NCBI GenBank assembly: GCA_903863935.1
Contig: CAIPDV010000039.1
Coordinates: 1-44,365, forward strand
DNA length: 44,365 nt
Reading direction: 5' to 3'
Origin: an uncultured Bacteroidota bacterium
GTDB lineage: Bacteria; Bacteroidota; Bacteroidia; JABEUT01
Shown here: positions 13,839 to 22,687 of the stretch, piece by piece
Layout of the letters: each line of letters begins with the position of its first letter
Numbering within the stretch: position 1 is the first letter of the stretch
The notes under the pieces: generated by a model
What the model was told of the DNA's origin: nothing
Database searches by the model: none
Seen by the model: the letters and a program-made list of their open reading frames with translations, nothing else
Translations under genes and position numbers: made by a program

Positions 13839-14975
13839 CTATTCTTCATTCTTCATTTGTACTTTATCATACAATGCTTCATATATTGGCAATATCCTAT
13901 TGATATTAAATTTTTCTGCTTGAACCAGTGCGTTCTTCTTATACTGGGTAAGAATATTCTCATCTCCCAAAATATGAATTGCATTCTTTGCCATATCTTC
14001 CACATCGCCAACATTACTTAACATTCCCGAAAAATCTTGCTCATTTATTTCCGGTAATCCACCAGTGTTGGTTGAAATAACAGGAACTCCCGCAGCCATG
14101 GCTTCCAAAGCTGCAAGTCCGAAGCTTTCGGTTTCAGACGGAAGTAAAAATAAGTCTGCAATACTTAGGAAACTTCCCGGTTCGCTTACTTTTCCGAGTG
14201 AAGTTATTTGAGAGCATGTATCCAGTTCACGGCAAAGTTTTTCTATGTTGCTTCGTTCCGGGCCATCACCAATAAGGATAAGACGTGAAGGTATTTTTTT
14301 ACGAACAATATCAAAAGTTCTTAAAACATCTTCAACTCTTTTTACCTTGCGGAAGTTAGAAACATGCATTAATATCTTTTCATCCGCACCAGCGTAATTT
14401 TTACGAATCTCTTTCGAGTTTGGAAAAACATAATCCTCAGGGCAGATAAAGTTTGGAATAACCTGGATTTCTCTTTTCACATTTCGAAAATACTTATACG
14501 TATCCTGCTTCAGGCTTTCAGAAACAGAAGTAACAGCATCCGATCGGTTTATTACAAACGAAATTGCTGATTCAAAAGAAGCATCTTTTCCAACCAGGGT
14601 TATATCGGTTCCGTGAAGAGTTGTTATAAACGGAAGATGAATATTTTCATCGGCCAATATTTGTTGGGCTAAATAAGCGGCGGCCGCATGCGGAACGGCA
14701 TAGTGTACATGCAGTACGTCCAATAACTCATACCTCGCTACTTCTACAATTTTATTAGCTAAGGCTAATTCATATGGCGGATAATCAAAAAGTGGATAAT
14801 CGGAGACGCTTACTTCGTGATAGAATAAATTACTTGTAAAAACATTCAATCGCACCGGTTGATCATAGCTTATAAAATGAACCTTGTGGCCTTCGCTGGC
14901 AAGAGCCTTGCCAAGTTCAGTGGCTACGACGCCGCTTCCGCCAAATGTAGGGTAACATACTATTCCAATATTCAT
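13839..14975 (-). CDS. bshA: N-acetyl-alpha-D-glucosaminyl L-malate synthase BshA
   Basis: BshA is the GT4 glycosyltransferase that starts bacillithiol synthesis by joining GlcNAc to L-malate. The 378-aa length matches the family. Visible marks are the N-terminal MNIGIVCYPTFGGSGVVA, LHVHYAVPHA, TLHGTDITLVG, and the C-terminal nucleotide-sugar site SETESFGLAALEAMAAGVPV with STNTGGLPE. A -7 box four bases before the ATG predicts a leaderless message. The last codons (MKNEE and stop) lie inside the inverted repeat of the neighbouring cassette, so the natural C-terminus may have been altered by insertion. Other bsh genes are not in this window. Confidence 0.93.
   Translation of the reverse strand: MNIGIVCYPTFGGSGVVATELGKALASEGHKVHFISYDQPVRLNVFTSNLFYHEVSVSDYPLFDYPPYELALANKIVEVARYELLDVLHVHYAVPHAAAAYLAQQILADENIHLPFITTLHGTDITLVGKDASFESAISFVINRSDAVTSVSESLKQDTYKYFRNVKREIQVIPNFICPEDYVFPNSKEIRKNYAGADEKILMHVSNFRKVKRVEDVLRTFDIVRKKIPSRLILIGDGPERSNIEKLCRELDTCSQITSLGKVSEPGSFLSIADLFLLPSETESFGLAALEAMAAGVPVISTNTGGLPEINEQDFSGMLSNVGDVEDMAKNAIHILGDENILTQYKKNALVQAEKFNINRILPIYEALYDKVQMKNEE
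13841..13858. repeat. right inverted repeat of four-helix-bundle cassette
   Basis: ATTCTTCATTCTTCATTT is the inverted partner of 13412-13429. Read on the minus strand it encodes the final M-K-N-E-E residues of bshA. Confidence 0.55.
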
Positions 14976-14979
14976 GTAT

Positions 14980-14987
14980 CAAAGTTA
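14980..14987 (-). promoter_or_regulatory. -7 box, leaderless promoter of bshA
   Basis: TAACTTTG on the minus strand ends four bases before the ATG at 14975. Confidence 0.5.
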
Positions 14988-15062
14988 GGGTATTGGTAAA
15001 TGAAAGACGTGATTAAATTAAAATAACTTTATTCTTCATTAGCGATCTTCATTTTTTATTCA

Positions 15063-15827
15063 CTAAATATAGCCCGAAATTTTATAGGTGAGCATACCAA
15101 GCCATTCATGCAGAATTACATTCCATTCGTCAAGCGCACCGGTGGAGGGAATAAATACATGATCGAAGACAAACTTCCGTGGACCCGAATACCGGTCGGA
15201 ACTATATGGGGTAACTTCCATTCCCACTTTTTTAAAGCAACGTATAGAGCGTGGCATATGAAACCCGGATGTAATGAGCAGGCACCTTCCGGTTATATGA
15301 AGGCTATCTAATACCTTTTTTGAATAGACTGCGTTTTCGTGTGTGTTTTTGGAATATTTCTCAACAATAATAATGGAATCAGGTATGCCTAGCTTTATCA
15401 TATAGTTTTTCAGAATAACCGCTTCGAGCATATTTTTTTCAAGGATACTTCCCGAGCCTCCGCTAATCAATATTCTTTTAATTTTCCCGTCTTTATATAA
15501 ATTAATAGCCTGCATAAGCCTGTCTACAGCTCGGTTAAACTGGGGACGAACAAAAGTAGGATCGTATTCTATCATACCCCCGAGTACTATACCAACATCA
15601 TAGGTTCCTTTAATGTCACTTTCTTGTATGGCAGGAGTTTCATAGGGCCTCATGCATTCATCCACAATAAAACTGTTGGAGAAAAAATAGAAAACCACAA
15701 AAGTGATAATAACGAGTTTTCGTTTTTTCTTTGGGTCTTTCGCCAGCAAAGCCCATATTAGTAGGGCTGTAACCCAAACCACTGGGGCAATTATGAAAGC
15801 TAATAATTTCGAAATTATAAAAAACAT
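15063..15827 (-). CDS. YdcF/SanA-like DUF218 membrane protein
   Basis: The 254-aa protein has two N-terminal membrane segments (LLAFIIAPVVWVTALLIWALLA and LVIITFVVFYFFSNS) and an extracytoplasmic DUF218 domain (about 75-254). The domain shows VGIVLGGMI, IKRILISGGSGS, the acidic YSKNTHENAVYSKK motif, and LLITSGFHMPRSIRCFKK. These are the hallmarks of the YdcF/SanA/ElyC family, linked in other bacteria to cell-envelope precursor metabolism and barrier function. It ends before bshA by a short gap on the same strand. The biochemical role is not established for this member. Confidence 0.87.
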   Translation of the reverse strand: MFFIISKLLAFIIAPVVWVTALLIWALLAKDPKKKRKLVIITFVVFYFFSNSFIVDECMRPYETPAIQESDIKGTYDVGIVLGGMIEYDPTFVRPQFNRAVDRLMQAINLYKDGKIKRILISGGSGSILEKNMLEAVILKNYMIKLGIPDSIIIVEKYSKNTHENAVYSKKVLDSLHITGRCLLITSGFHMPRSIRCFKKVGMEVTPYSSDRYSGPRKFVFDHVFIPSTGALDEWNVILHEWLGMLTYKISGYI

Positions 15828-15845
15828 ACGTTATTAAAATATTGT

Positions 15846-15978
15846 CACAGATTTCACAGATTAAAACAAGTAGCGTGTTTTTTTACAAATAGTAATTTAA
15901 TCTGTGAAATCTGTGGCATGTTGTTTTGTTTATTAAGTTTATTGAAATAGGTGATATTAATCTGTGAAATCTGTGGCA
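15846..15978. repeat. three copies of a 20-22-bp intergenic repeat
   Basis: CACAGATTTCACAGATTAAA at 15846-15865 is the exact inverted copy of 15896-15915. A 22-bp extended form of the second copy (15897-15918) recurs directly at 15957-15978 with a 60-bp period. They fill the gap between the GT2 gene and the YdcF-like gene. They are too few and too short for a CRISPR array. The first two could form a hairpin with a 30-base loop, perhaps as a transcript end. Confidence 0.7.
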
Positions 15979-15986
15979 ATGGTATT

Positions 15987-16895
15987 TTAAATCAGTTTAT
16001 AGTTTTTGTATTCTCCGGGCCTCCAGCCGGTATTTGTTTCAATAAAACGCACAAGGCTTTCCCTGGGACTCAAATTCTTTTTATTGGTATCAAAGTTAAA
16101 ATTCCAGTTTTGTTTATTAATCCTATCAAGCATTACAGCGGGATGTGTGCCTTCAAATTTTTTAAGGGCACAGACAACAGAATAATCATATTCAGCTGAG
16201 GCAGTAAGGTTTTTCTCGACTGAATCTTTCTCATGCCAGAGTTTGTAAAATGTACTTCGTTTATTTTGCTGAATTACCGGGTTCTTCACCCATCCATAAT
16301 GGTATATACTCGCACCCGAATGTTTCACCCGTAGTTTCCGGCCTCCATTCAGCAATTCATCATCCGAAGGAATTAAAGTATCATATATCCGAAACCCTTG
16401 CGCATCGCGGTAAGAGCGTATATGTTTGTTGTTTCTTATAATGCGGATTTCGCGCCTGTACCAAAGCCTTGAATCCTCCAAAAATGTATAAGAACCATAG
16501 AAGTGTTTGTATTCGAAAAGCAGGCCTTCTACTTTTTTATCTTCCTTATTTTTCTCCATCGAATCCTTAATGGTCGCAATATCGCCCTCATGAATAACTT
16601 CATCGGCTTGTATGTATATCACCCAATCAGAATTTTTGGAAACCGCATCAAAAACTTTGTTTGTCTCTTTAGCCAGCAGCAAACCGCCCTTGCGGATAGA
16701 GTCATCCCAGGTGGTTTCAATAATTTTAATTTTAGGGGACTCAATACTCTTAATAAGCTCCAGTGTTCCATCTTCCGAATTTCCAACTCCAACTATCACT
16801 TCATCGCAAAGTGGAAGAATAGAGCGTATGGATTCCACTACAGGAAAATCATACTTAAGGGCATTCCTGATTATGGTAAAACCCGATACCTTCAT
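15987..16895 (-). CDS. glycosyltransferase family 2
   Basis: The 302-aa GT-A-fold transferase starts MKVSGFTIIRNALKYDFPV, with the nucleotide-sugar site DEVIVGVGNSEDGT and the metal-binding acidic motif in YIQADEVIHEGD. It has no membrane segments and probably works on the cytosolic face in glycan or lipid glycosylation. Its start is only three bases after the purB stop on the same strand, so the two are co-transcribed. A functional link to purB is not implied. The acceptor is unknown. Confidence 0.88.
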   Translation of the reverse strand: MKVSGFTIIRNALKYDFPVVESIRSILPLCDEVIVGVGNSEDGTLELIKSIESPKIKIIETTWDDSIRKGGLLLAKETNKVFDAVSKNSDWVIYIQADEVIHEGDIATIKDSMEKNKEDKKVEGLLFEYKHFYGSYTFLEDSRLWYRREIRIIRNNKHIRSYRDAQGFRIYDTLIPSDDELLNGGRKLRVKHSGASIYHYGWVKNPVIQQNKRSTFYKLWHEKDSVEKNLTASAEYDYSVVCALKKFEGTHPAVMLDRINKQNWNFNFDTNKKNLSPRESLVRFIETNTGWRPGEYKNYKLI

Positions 16896-16898
16896 ATG

Positions 16899-18257
16899 TT
16901 AAATGCCGGTATAATTAAATGGGGTTATCTTTTTTAGTTCTGCTTTCAATTCATCACTCACTTTTAATGTGTCGATAAATTCCTCCATGCTCTTTTGTGT
17001 TATAACATCATGGGTGCGGGTCAGGTTTTTCAATGCTTCATAAGGTGCAGGATAGTTTTCCCTTCGAAGAATTGTTTGAATTCCTTCCGCTACAACAGCC
17101 CAATTATTCTCAAGGTCTTGCCTGATGGCAGTTTCATTCAGAATAAGCTTTCCAAAACCTTTCATCAAAGATTTGTACGCTATGATTGAATGTGCAAATG
17201 GTACTCCCAGATTACGAATTACGGTAGAATCGGTAAGGTCTCGTTGTAAACGGGATATTGGGAGTTTGGCTGCGAGGTGTTCAAATAATGCATTAGCGAT
17301 GCCTAGATTACCTTCGGCATTTTCAAAGTCTATAGGGTTTACCTTATGCGGCATGGCCGATGAACCCACTTCTCCCGCCTTTATTTTTTGTTTGAAATAG
17401 TCAAATGAAATATAGGTCCACAGATCTTTGCTAAGGTCGAGCATAATGGTATTGACGCGCTTCATAGCATCGCAAAGTGCAGCCAGTCCATCATAATGTT
17501 CAATCTGGGTAGTATATTGTTGACGGAAAAGCCCCAGTTCATCGTGCAAAAAGCGGTTTGCAAACTCAACCCAGTTAATAGTAGGATAAGCAACATGGTG
17601 TGCATTAAAATTACCAGTTGCACCACCAAACTTCGCTGAAATTGGTATCCTTTTAACCACATCAATTTGGGATTCCAAACGTTCTATAAAGACCTTTATT
17701 TCCTTGCCGAGTCGGGTAGGGGAGGCGGCCTGCCCGTGCGTATGGGCAAGCATAGGAACGTCTTTCCAATCATCTGCCAGTTTAATAAGAATGGTTAAAA
17801 CATTATCCAGTTCTGGAAGAAGTACATCCCTTTTAAATTCTTTCAGCGCAAGGGGAACCGCACTGTTATTAATATCTTGTGAGGTAAGCCCAAAGTGAAT
17901 GAATTCCTTCAATTCGCCCATATTAAGGGCATCCAGTTTACCTTTCAGGAAATACTCCACCGCTTTTACATCATGGTTAGTAATTGCTTCCAGTTCCTTA
18001 ATGTGTTTGGCCTCTTCCGGAGTAAAGTTATTGTAAATGTTTCTGAGGCTTGCTGCTATTGTGGGTTCATCCACTTCTTCCAGTTGGGGCAGGGGAAGTC
18101 GGCATAGGGCAAGGTAGTATTCCACTTCCACCCTTAAACGGTAACGTATAAGCGCATATTCCGAGAAGTAATCCGATAGAACTTCGGTCGATTTACGGTA
18201 TCTTCCGTCTACGGGAGAAATGGCTGTGAGTGCAGTTAAATCAAGTGTATTTGTCAT
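16899..18257 (-). CDS. purB: adenylosuccinate lyase
   Basis: PurB catalyses two fumarate-releasing steps in purine synthesis (SAICAR to AICAR, adenylosuccinate to AMP). The 452-aa protein has TSQDINNSA, the catalytic HTHGQ (H174), and the fumarase-superfamily signature GSSAMPHKVNP at 298-308. Length is typical of the PurB subfamily that starts LTALTAISPVDGRY. It heads a two-gene unit with the GT2 gene and is divergent from the GT39-like gene at 18365. Confidence 0.97.
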   Translation of the reverse strand: MTNTLDLTALTAISPVDGRYRKSTEVLSDYFSEYALIRYRLRVEVEYYLALCRLPLPQLEEVDEPTIAASLRNIYNNFTPEEAKHIKELEAITNHDVKAVEYFLKGKLDALNMGELKEFIHFGLTSQDINNSAVPLALKEFKRDVLLPELDNVLTILIKLADDWKDVPMLAHTHGQAASPTRLGKEIKVFIERLESQIDVVKRIPISAKFGGATGNFNAHHVAYPTINWVEFANRFLHDELGLFRQQYTTQIEHYDGLAALCDAMKRVNTIMLDLSKDLWTYISFDYFKQKIKAGEVGSSAMPHKVNPIDFENAEGNLGIANALFEHLAAKLPISRLQRDLTDSTVIRNLGVPFAHSIIAYKSLMKGFGKLILNETAIRQDLENNWAVVAEGIQTILRRENYPAPYEALKNLTRTHDVITQKSMEEFIDTLKVSDELKAELKKITPFNYTGI

Positions 18258-18335
18258 GAATCTCTTTAAAAGATTCGCCTAAATTACTAAAAAGGAGGGG
18301 AACGAACATTAGAAAGGTGAAGCGAAGAATATTTT

Positions 18336-18343
18336 TACATTTG
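18336..18343 (+). promoter_or_regulatory. -7 box of GT39-like gene 1
   Basis: TACATTTG matches TAnnTTTG and lies 21 bases before the GTG start at 18365. Confidence 0.45.
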
Positions 18344-18364
18344 CAAGCATATCTATAAAGTTAC

Positions 18365-20032
18365 GTGAGTAAAAAACCTCCTGTTAAGCAGGCACCTAAA
18401 AAAGCCAGTGGCAATCCGCCAAAAGCAAATAACCCCGCAAAGCGAGACTACCATGTTTATTTTCTTTGGGCTATAATCATCTTTATAAGTATCATCCGTT
18501 TCAGGCTTGTTGCAGTACCTTTTGAGCGTGATGAAGGCGAGTATGGCTACATCGGAAACCTCTTCCTGCATGGTGTTGCCCCATATAAAGACGCATTTTC
18601 CATGAAATTGCCGGGAACATCGTTCATGTATTCTATTTTCATGTTGATTTTCGGACATACAAATACAGGGGTTCACACTGGTTTACTCTTCATGAATGCT
18701 GCTACTATGTTTCTGCTTTTTACTTCTTTAAAGAAAATAATAAACCCGTTTGTGGGCCTTGCCACCGCTACCGTTTATGGATTAATGGCTATCGGGCTGC
18801 CATTCGATGCATTTGCAGCGCATGCAACACATTTTATTTGTTTTTATAGTTCACTAGCCTTGCTTTTCCTTTCCCAGTATATGAATTCAGGAAAGGTGTT
18901 GAAGGTGTTCCTTGTTGGCTTAATGTTCGGAATGGCTTTCCTGATGAAGCAGCAAGCTGTTTTCCTTATACTTTTTGGCGGTATTTTCCTTATTGTATAC
19001 TTTATTACAGAGAAGAAACTTGGTATTAAAGAAATGATAAAACCATTGGTTATATATGGAGCCGGGGTTTTCATCCCGTATATAATTGTAGTCTTGATAA
19101 CCCTTGTTACCGGGCAGTTTCATGTCTTCTGGCTATGGACTGTTCAATACGCATCAACCTACGAAGCTGTGAAAAAGTTGCATGATATTATGCTTATGTT
19201 TAACGTGTCATTCAACCCGGCATGGGATGCTTTCTATCCATTGTGGATGTTAGCTTTGGGAGGTGCATGTCTGCTATATTTTAGTAATTATACCCGTATA
19301 CAAAAGATATTTTTAGTGCTTTATATCCTGGCATCAGCAGGGGTTGTGAGTTCAGGGTTTTATTTCAGGCAGCATTATTTTATTGCATTTTTACCGTCAC
19401 TGGGGCTTCTTACAGGTGTATTTATTGAATTTGTACTTTCAAAATTACAGGCTTTTAAATTTAATAGTATCACATTCGGTACTTTAGCTGCCGTAGTTAT
19501 TATTGTAACCTATGTCAATAGGGAATACTATTTCAAGCTATCGCCTGAAACCGTTTGTAAAATGGCTTATTGGGGCAATCCATTTATAGAAGCCCAGGAA
19601 ATATCGAAGTATATTAAGTCAAATACTAGTGATACCGATAAGGTGGCTGTGCTTGGCTCTGAGCCGGAAATATACTTTTATACCAACCGCATTTCGGCAA
19701 CAGGTTATTTATATACCTATCCACTGGTGGAAAAGCAGCCCTATAATACAGAGATGCAAAAACAAATGATAGATGAGATCGGGAAAAGTAAACCTGCTTT
19801 TATCGTTTTTTGTAATATTTCTTATTCCTGGTTAGTGCAGGCCGATTCACCCAAAGATATTTTCCTGTGGAGTAACGATTATACCCACAATAACTATACT
19901 CCTGTCGGGTTTGCTGATTTTTATACCAACCAGGGCTGGCGTTTTTATTGGGGTAATGATATTGCAAACAGAACCGGAACCCCGGATTCATTTATAATTA
20001 TTTTTAAGAGGAATCCTGAAAAGAAGGCTTAA
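18365..20032 (+). CDS. GT39-like membrane glycosyltransferase 1
   Basis: The 555-aa polytopic protein resembles ArnT/PMT-type (GT-C fold) transferases that use lipid-linked sugars. After a short basic N-terminus rich in Lys and Pro, the first membrane helix ends in a luminal loop with the acidic catalytic motif ERDEGEYGY. About ten further membrane segments follow, with DAFSMKLPGTSF and a C-terminal soluble domain (about 410-555). The start is a GTG at 18365; no in-frame ATG fits, and the -7 box at 18336-18343 supports it. It is divergent from purB and converges on dus with a 12-bp gap. Sugar and acceptor are unknown. Confidence 0.85.
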   Translation: MSKKPPVKQAPKKASGNPPKANNPAKRDYHVYFLWAIIIFISIIRFRLVAVPFERDEGEYGYIGNLFLHGVAPYKDAFSMKLPGTSFMYSIFMLIFGHTNTGVHTGLLFMNAATMFLLFTSLKKIINPFVGLATATVYGLMAIGLPFDAFAAHATHFICFYSSLALLFLSQYMNSGKVLKVFLVGLMFGMAFLMKQQAVFLILFGGIFLIVYFITEKKLGIKEMIKPLVIYGAGVFIPYIIVVLITLVTGQFHVFWLWTVQYASTYEAVKKLHDIMLMFNVSFNPAWDAFYPLWMLALGGACLLYFSNYTRIQKIFLVLYILASAGVVSSGFYFRQHYFIAFLPSLGLLTGVFIEFVLSKLQAFKFNSITFGTLAAVVIIVTYVNREYYFKLSPETVCKMAYWGNPFIEAQEISKYIKSNTSDTDKVAVLGSEPEIYFYTNRISATGYLYTYPLVEKQPYNTEMQKQMIDEIGKSKPAFIVFCNISYSWLVQADSPKDIFLWSNDYTHNNYTPVGFADFYTNQGWRFYWGNDIANRTGTPDSFIIIFKRNPEKKA

Positions 20033-20044
20033 TTCCTAAATGCT

Positions 20045-21031
20045 TTACGCCACTTTTGCATAAACTTTCCCAATTAACTCAAGGGTTTCAAGTATTTCGG
20101 AATAGTTGTTGGTAGTTACAAGTTTCATCCGGAAGTCTTTAAAGTTATCCATGCCTTTAAAGTAACTGGCATAATGTCTGCGCATTTCAAGTATGCCCAA
20201 TATTTCGCCTTTCCATTCAATTGACTTTTCTAAGTGGGTTCTGCATACTTGTATGCGTTCTTCAATAGTAGGAGGGGCAAGTTCTTCTCCGGTTGCCAGG
20301 TAATGTTTTATCTCCCTGAAAATCCACGGATAGCCTATTGCAGCACGGCCAAGCATTACGCCATCTACATTGTAGCGTTGTTTCATTTGTATTGCAACCT
20401 CAGGAGATGTTACATCACCATTACCAAAGATAGGGATATGAATTCTAGGATTGTTCTTTATTTCACCAACAAGAGTCCAGTCTGCGGGACCTTTGTACAG
20501 CTGTTTACGAGTACGGGCATGTATAGTGAGGGCTTTTATACCTATATCCTGCAAGCGTTCGGCTACCTCGGCTATGTTCTTTGTATTATCATCCCAACCA
20601 AGGCGGGTTTTAACGGTAACAGGCAACTTAACGGCTTTCACGATTTCCGAGGTCATCTGAACCATTTTCGGAATGTCCTGTAACAGTGCAGCACCGGCAC
20701 CTCTGCAGGCTACCTTTTTAACCGGGCAACCATAGTTAATATCGATTATTTCGGGGTTGGCGCGTTCCGCGATCAGGGCTGCTTCCCGCATTGATTCAAT
20801 ATCGCTGCCGAAGAGTTGAATACCTACAGGTCGTTCGTTTTCAAATATATCAAGCTTTTTGCGGCTTTTAACGGCATCACGAATTAATCCCTCTGAAGAA
20901 ATGAATTCCGTATAAAGCATATCCGCACCTTGTTGTTTGCAAACATGCCTGAACGGCGGATCGCTCACATCCTCCATAGGAGCCAGTAACAAAGGGAAGT
21001 CTGGTAGTTCAAGTGTGCCTATCTTAACCAT
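20045..21031 (-). CDS. dusB: tRNA-dihydrouridine synthase
   Basis: This flavoenzyme reduces specific uridines in the tRNA D-loop. The 328-aa protein has PLLLAPMEDVSDPPFR, DINYGCPVKKVACRGAGAALL with the catalytic Cys, KTRLGWDD, ALTIHARTR, and FGNGDVTSPE, all diagnostic for the DusB-type TIM barrel. The DusB subgroup call rests on overall pattern. It is divergent from the CPBP protease gene with only about 20-80 bp between starts. Confidence 0.94.
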   Translation of the reverse strand: MVKIGTLELPDFPLLLAPMEDVSDPPFRHVCKQQGADMLYTEFISSEGLIRDAVKSRKKLDIFENERPVGIQLFGSDIESMREAALIAERANPEIIDINYGCPVKKVACRGAGAALLQDIPKMVQMTSEIVKAVKLPVTVKTRLGWDDNTKNIAEVAERLQDIGIKALTIHARTRKQLYKGPADWTLVGEIKNNPRIHIPIFGNGDVTSPEVAIQMKQRYNVDGVMLGRAAIGYPWIFREIKHYLATGEELAPPTIEERIQVCRTHLEKSIEWKGEILGILEMRRHYASYFKGMDNFKDFRMKLVTTNNYSEILETLELIGKVYAKVA

Positions 21032-21045
21032 TAAAAAGAAATAAT

Positions 21046-21053
21046 TACTTTTG
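21046..21053 (+). promoter_or_regulatory. -7 box of the CPBP protease gene
   Basis: TACTTTTG matches TAnnTTTG. It overlaps the first possible TTG start at 21051, so translation should start further downstream. Confidence 0.4.
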
Positions 21054-22043
21054 CCATCCGTTTTGAGATACCCCTCTCAGGGCACGCAAATATACGCCAA
21101 ACAAAATTATCACTTGAACACACAAACTCCGGCTCCTTTTGAAGGGAGTAAAGCTTACGCACAATTACTCATCTTTTTTGGGATGTTTGGTATTGCGTTC
21201 TTCTTTTTGGGCATTGTTACACTGCTACTCCAGCAGACAGGGCTTTTTAACCTGGTGCTCATCCAAAATCCCGCCAGTTATGTAGACGAGCAGGTAGTTA
21301 TGGATGCCCGCAACTATCAGCTTATTTGTGATTTTATTTTATTTGTTCTGCCTGTTCTGGTTTTCAGTTTTCTTGTTTCTAAAAAAGTAGCGGCTTACTT
21401 ACAGATGGACAGTTTAGGCAAATTTTCATTGCTTATTTTAGGTGGGTTAACAATTATTGCTTCAACTCCGCTGATTAATTATTTTGCAGAACTGAATAGC
21501 CGGGTTCCGCTTCCTGACATGTTACAAAACCTTGAGCAAACAGGAGATGAATTGGAAAAAGCTTTGTTGTCGCACCATAATTTGAAGGATCTGATATTTA
21601 ACCTTTTTGTGATGGCTTTTATGGCTGGTCTGTGTGAAGAGCTATTCTTTAGGGCAGGGCTGCAAAAAATATTAATTAAAATGACAAAAAACACCCACGT
21701 AGGGGTATGGATAGCGGCCATTGTATTCAGCGCAATACATCTACAGTTCTCAGGTTTCGTTCCACGTATGTTATTGGGTGTTTTCCTCGGTTATCTTTTT
21801 GTGTGGTCAGGCTCAATTTGGGTGAATATTTTTGCACATTTTATGTTTAATGGCACCCAGATATTTGTTTTATACCTACAGGATTCGAAAAAGCCGTTGA
21901 AAATAGTAGATGATATTTATTCCCAAACACCTGAAATGGCTTATGTAATTGCCAGTGCTGTACTGGTAGCAATATTAATAGTGGTTATTTATAAACTATC
22001 CGATAAAAAACCGGAAGAGGCTCTTCAGCAAAATATAGAATAG
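21051..22043 (+). CDS. CPBP-family intramembrane glutamic protease
   Basis: The polytopic protein of up to 330 aa carries the CPBP/Abi (Rce1-like) motifs: EELFFRAGLQ in one helix, then FSAIHLQFSGF, and NIFAHFMFNGT in the last third. These supply the Glu/Glu, His and His/Asn catalytic residues. Bacterial members are implicated in peptide or signal processing and bacteriocin immunity. The start is unsettled: no early in-frame ATG exists. TTG codons occur at 21051, 21063 and 21114, and the -7 box at 21046-21053 argues against the first. A start at 21114 gives MNTQTPAPFEG before the first membrane helix. The given start is the outer limit. Confidence 0.88.
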   Translation: MPSVLRYPSQGTQIYAKQNYHLNTQTPAPFEGSKAYAQLLIFFGMFGIAFFFLGIVTLLLQQTGLFNLVLIQNPASYVDEQVVMDARNYQLICDFILFVLPVLVFSFLVSKKVAAYLQMDSLGKFSLLILGGLTIIASTPLINYFAELNSRVPLPDMLQNLEQTGDELEKALLSHHNLKDLIFNLFVMAFMAGLCEELFFRAGLQKILIKMTKNTHVGVWIAAIVFSAIHLQFSGFVPRMLLGVFLGYLFVWSGSIWVNIFAHFMFNGTQIFVLYLQDSKKPLKIVDDIYSQTPEMAYVIASAVLVAILIVVIYKLSDKKPEEALQQNIE

Positions 22044-22048
22044 CACTA

Positions 22049-22549
22049 TTATTCCATCTCAATCAAAGGCTGGTTTTTCTCCACTTTTGCACCTTTCTCA
22101 ACATGTATTTTTTTAACTTTTCCGTCAGATTGCGCTTTAATCAGGTTTTCCATTTTCATGGCTTCCAGAATGAGAAGTCCGTCGCCTTTGGCAACAGTAT
22201 CGCCTTCCTTCACCAATAGGCTCAATACCAGTCCCGGCATAGGGGCTTTAATATTCTGTACTTTGTTCGATTTATTGCTTATACCTAACTGTTCCAGAAG
22301 TAAATCGGTATCATCTTTCAGTTTTATCTCGTAACGGTTATTGTTTAGCTTAATTACTGCAACTTTATCGTTCGCATTATAGCTAATCAGTTCAGCCTGG
22401 TATGACTTATTATTATACAAAAAGCAGAGCATGCCATGGTCGTTAAAATAAGCATCTAACGCCACTTGTTTGCCATTCACATCGTAGTTGAAAGGTTGGC
22501 TTGCATGTTCTTTTATTAAGAATTCTTTGTTATTTACGGTAGCTTTCAT
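22049..22549 (-). CDS. biotin carboxyl carrier protein (biotinyl-domain protein)
   Basis: The 166-aa protein ends in a biotinyl domain (about 95-166) with APMPGLVLSLLVKEGDTV and the biotinylation site EAMKMEN (K132). The N-terminal 90 residues form the strand-rich domain seen in Bacteroidota carrier subunits of acyl-CoA carboxylases. It should carry carboxybiotin between a biotin carboxylase and a carboxyltransferase, neither of which is encoded in this window. It converges on the CPBP gene with a 5-bp gap. A -7 box four bases before its ATG predicts a leaderless message. Confidence 0.9.
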   Translation of the reverse strand: MKATVNNKEFLIKEHASQPFNYDVNGKQVALDAYFNDHGMLCFLYNNKSYQAELISYNANDKVAVIKLNNNRYEIKLKDDTDLLLEQLGISNKSNKVQNIKAPMPGLVLSLLVKEGDTVAKGDGLLILEAMKMENLIKAQSDGKVKKIHVEKGAKVEKNQPLIEME

Positions 22550-22553
22550 AAGG

Positions 22554-22561
22554 CAAAAGTA
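22554..22561 (-). promoter_or_regulatory. -7 box, leaderless promoter of the biotin carrier gene
   Basis: TACTTTTG on the minus strand ends four bases before the ATG at 22549. Confidence 0.5.
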
Positions 22562-22656
22562 GAAGAAAAGTTGGAAGTTGAAAATGAAATAACCGCATAA
22601 AAACGACTTTAATGTTAAAGACTCTATAACAACTATTCGTTTTTGTCAAACTTAAG

Positions 22657-22664
22657 TATCTTTG
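22657..22664 (+). promoter_or_regulatory. -7 box of the M1 aminopeptidase gene
   Basis: TATCTTTG matches TAnnTTTG, 23 bases before the ATG at 22688. It excludes the upstream in-frame codon at 22643 as the start. Confidence 0.5.
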
Positions 22665-22687
22665 ATTCCTTAAAAAAATCAGGTGTT

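Noticed and set aside
15846-15978. Possible CRISPR array
   Set aside because: Only three copies, one inverted, with unequal spacing and no cas genes.
17462-17665. Minus-strand frame inside purB
   Set aside because: It is a shifted frame within an intact, strongly conserved gene and is not evidence of a frameshift.
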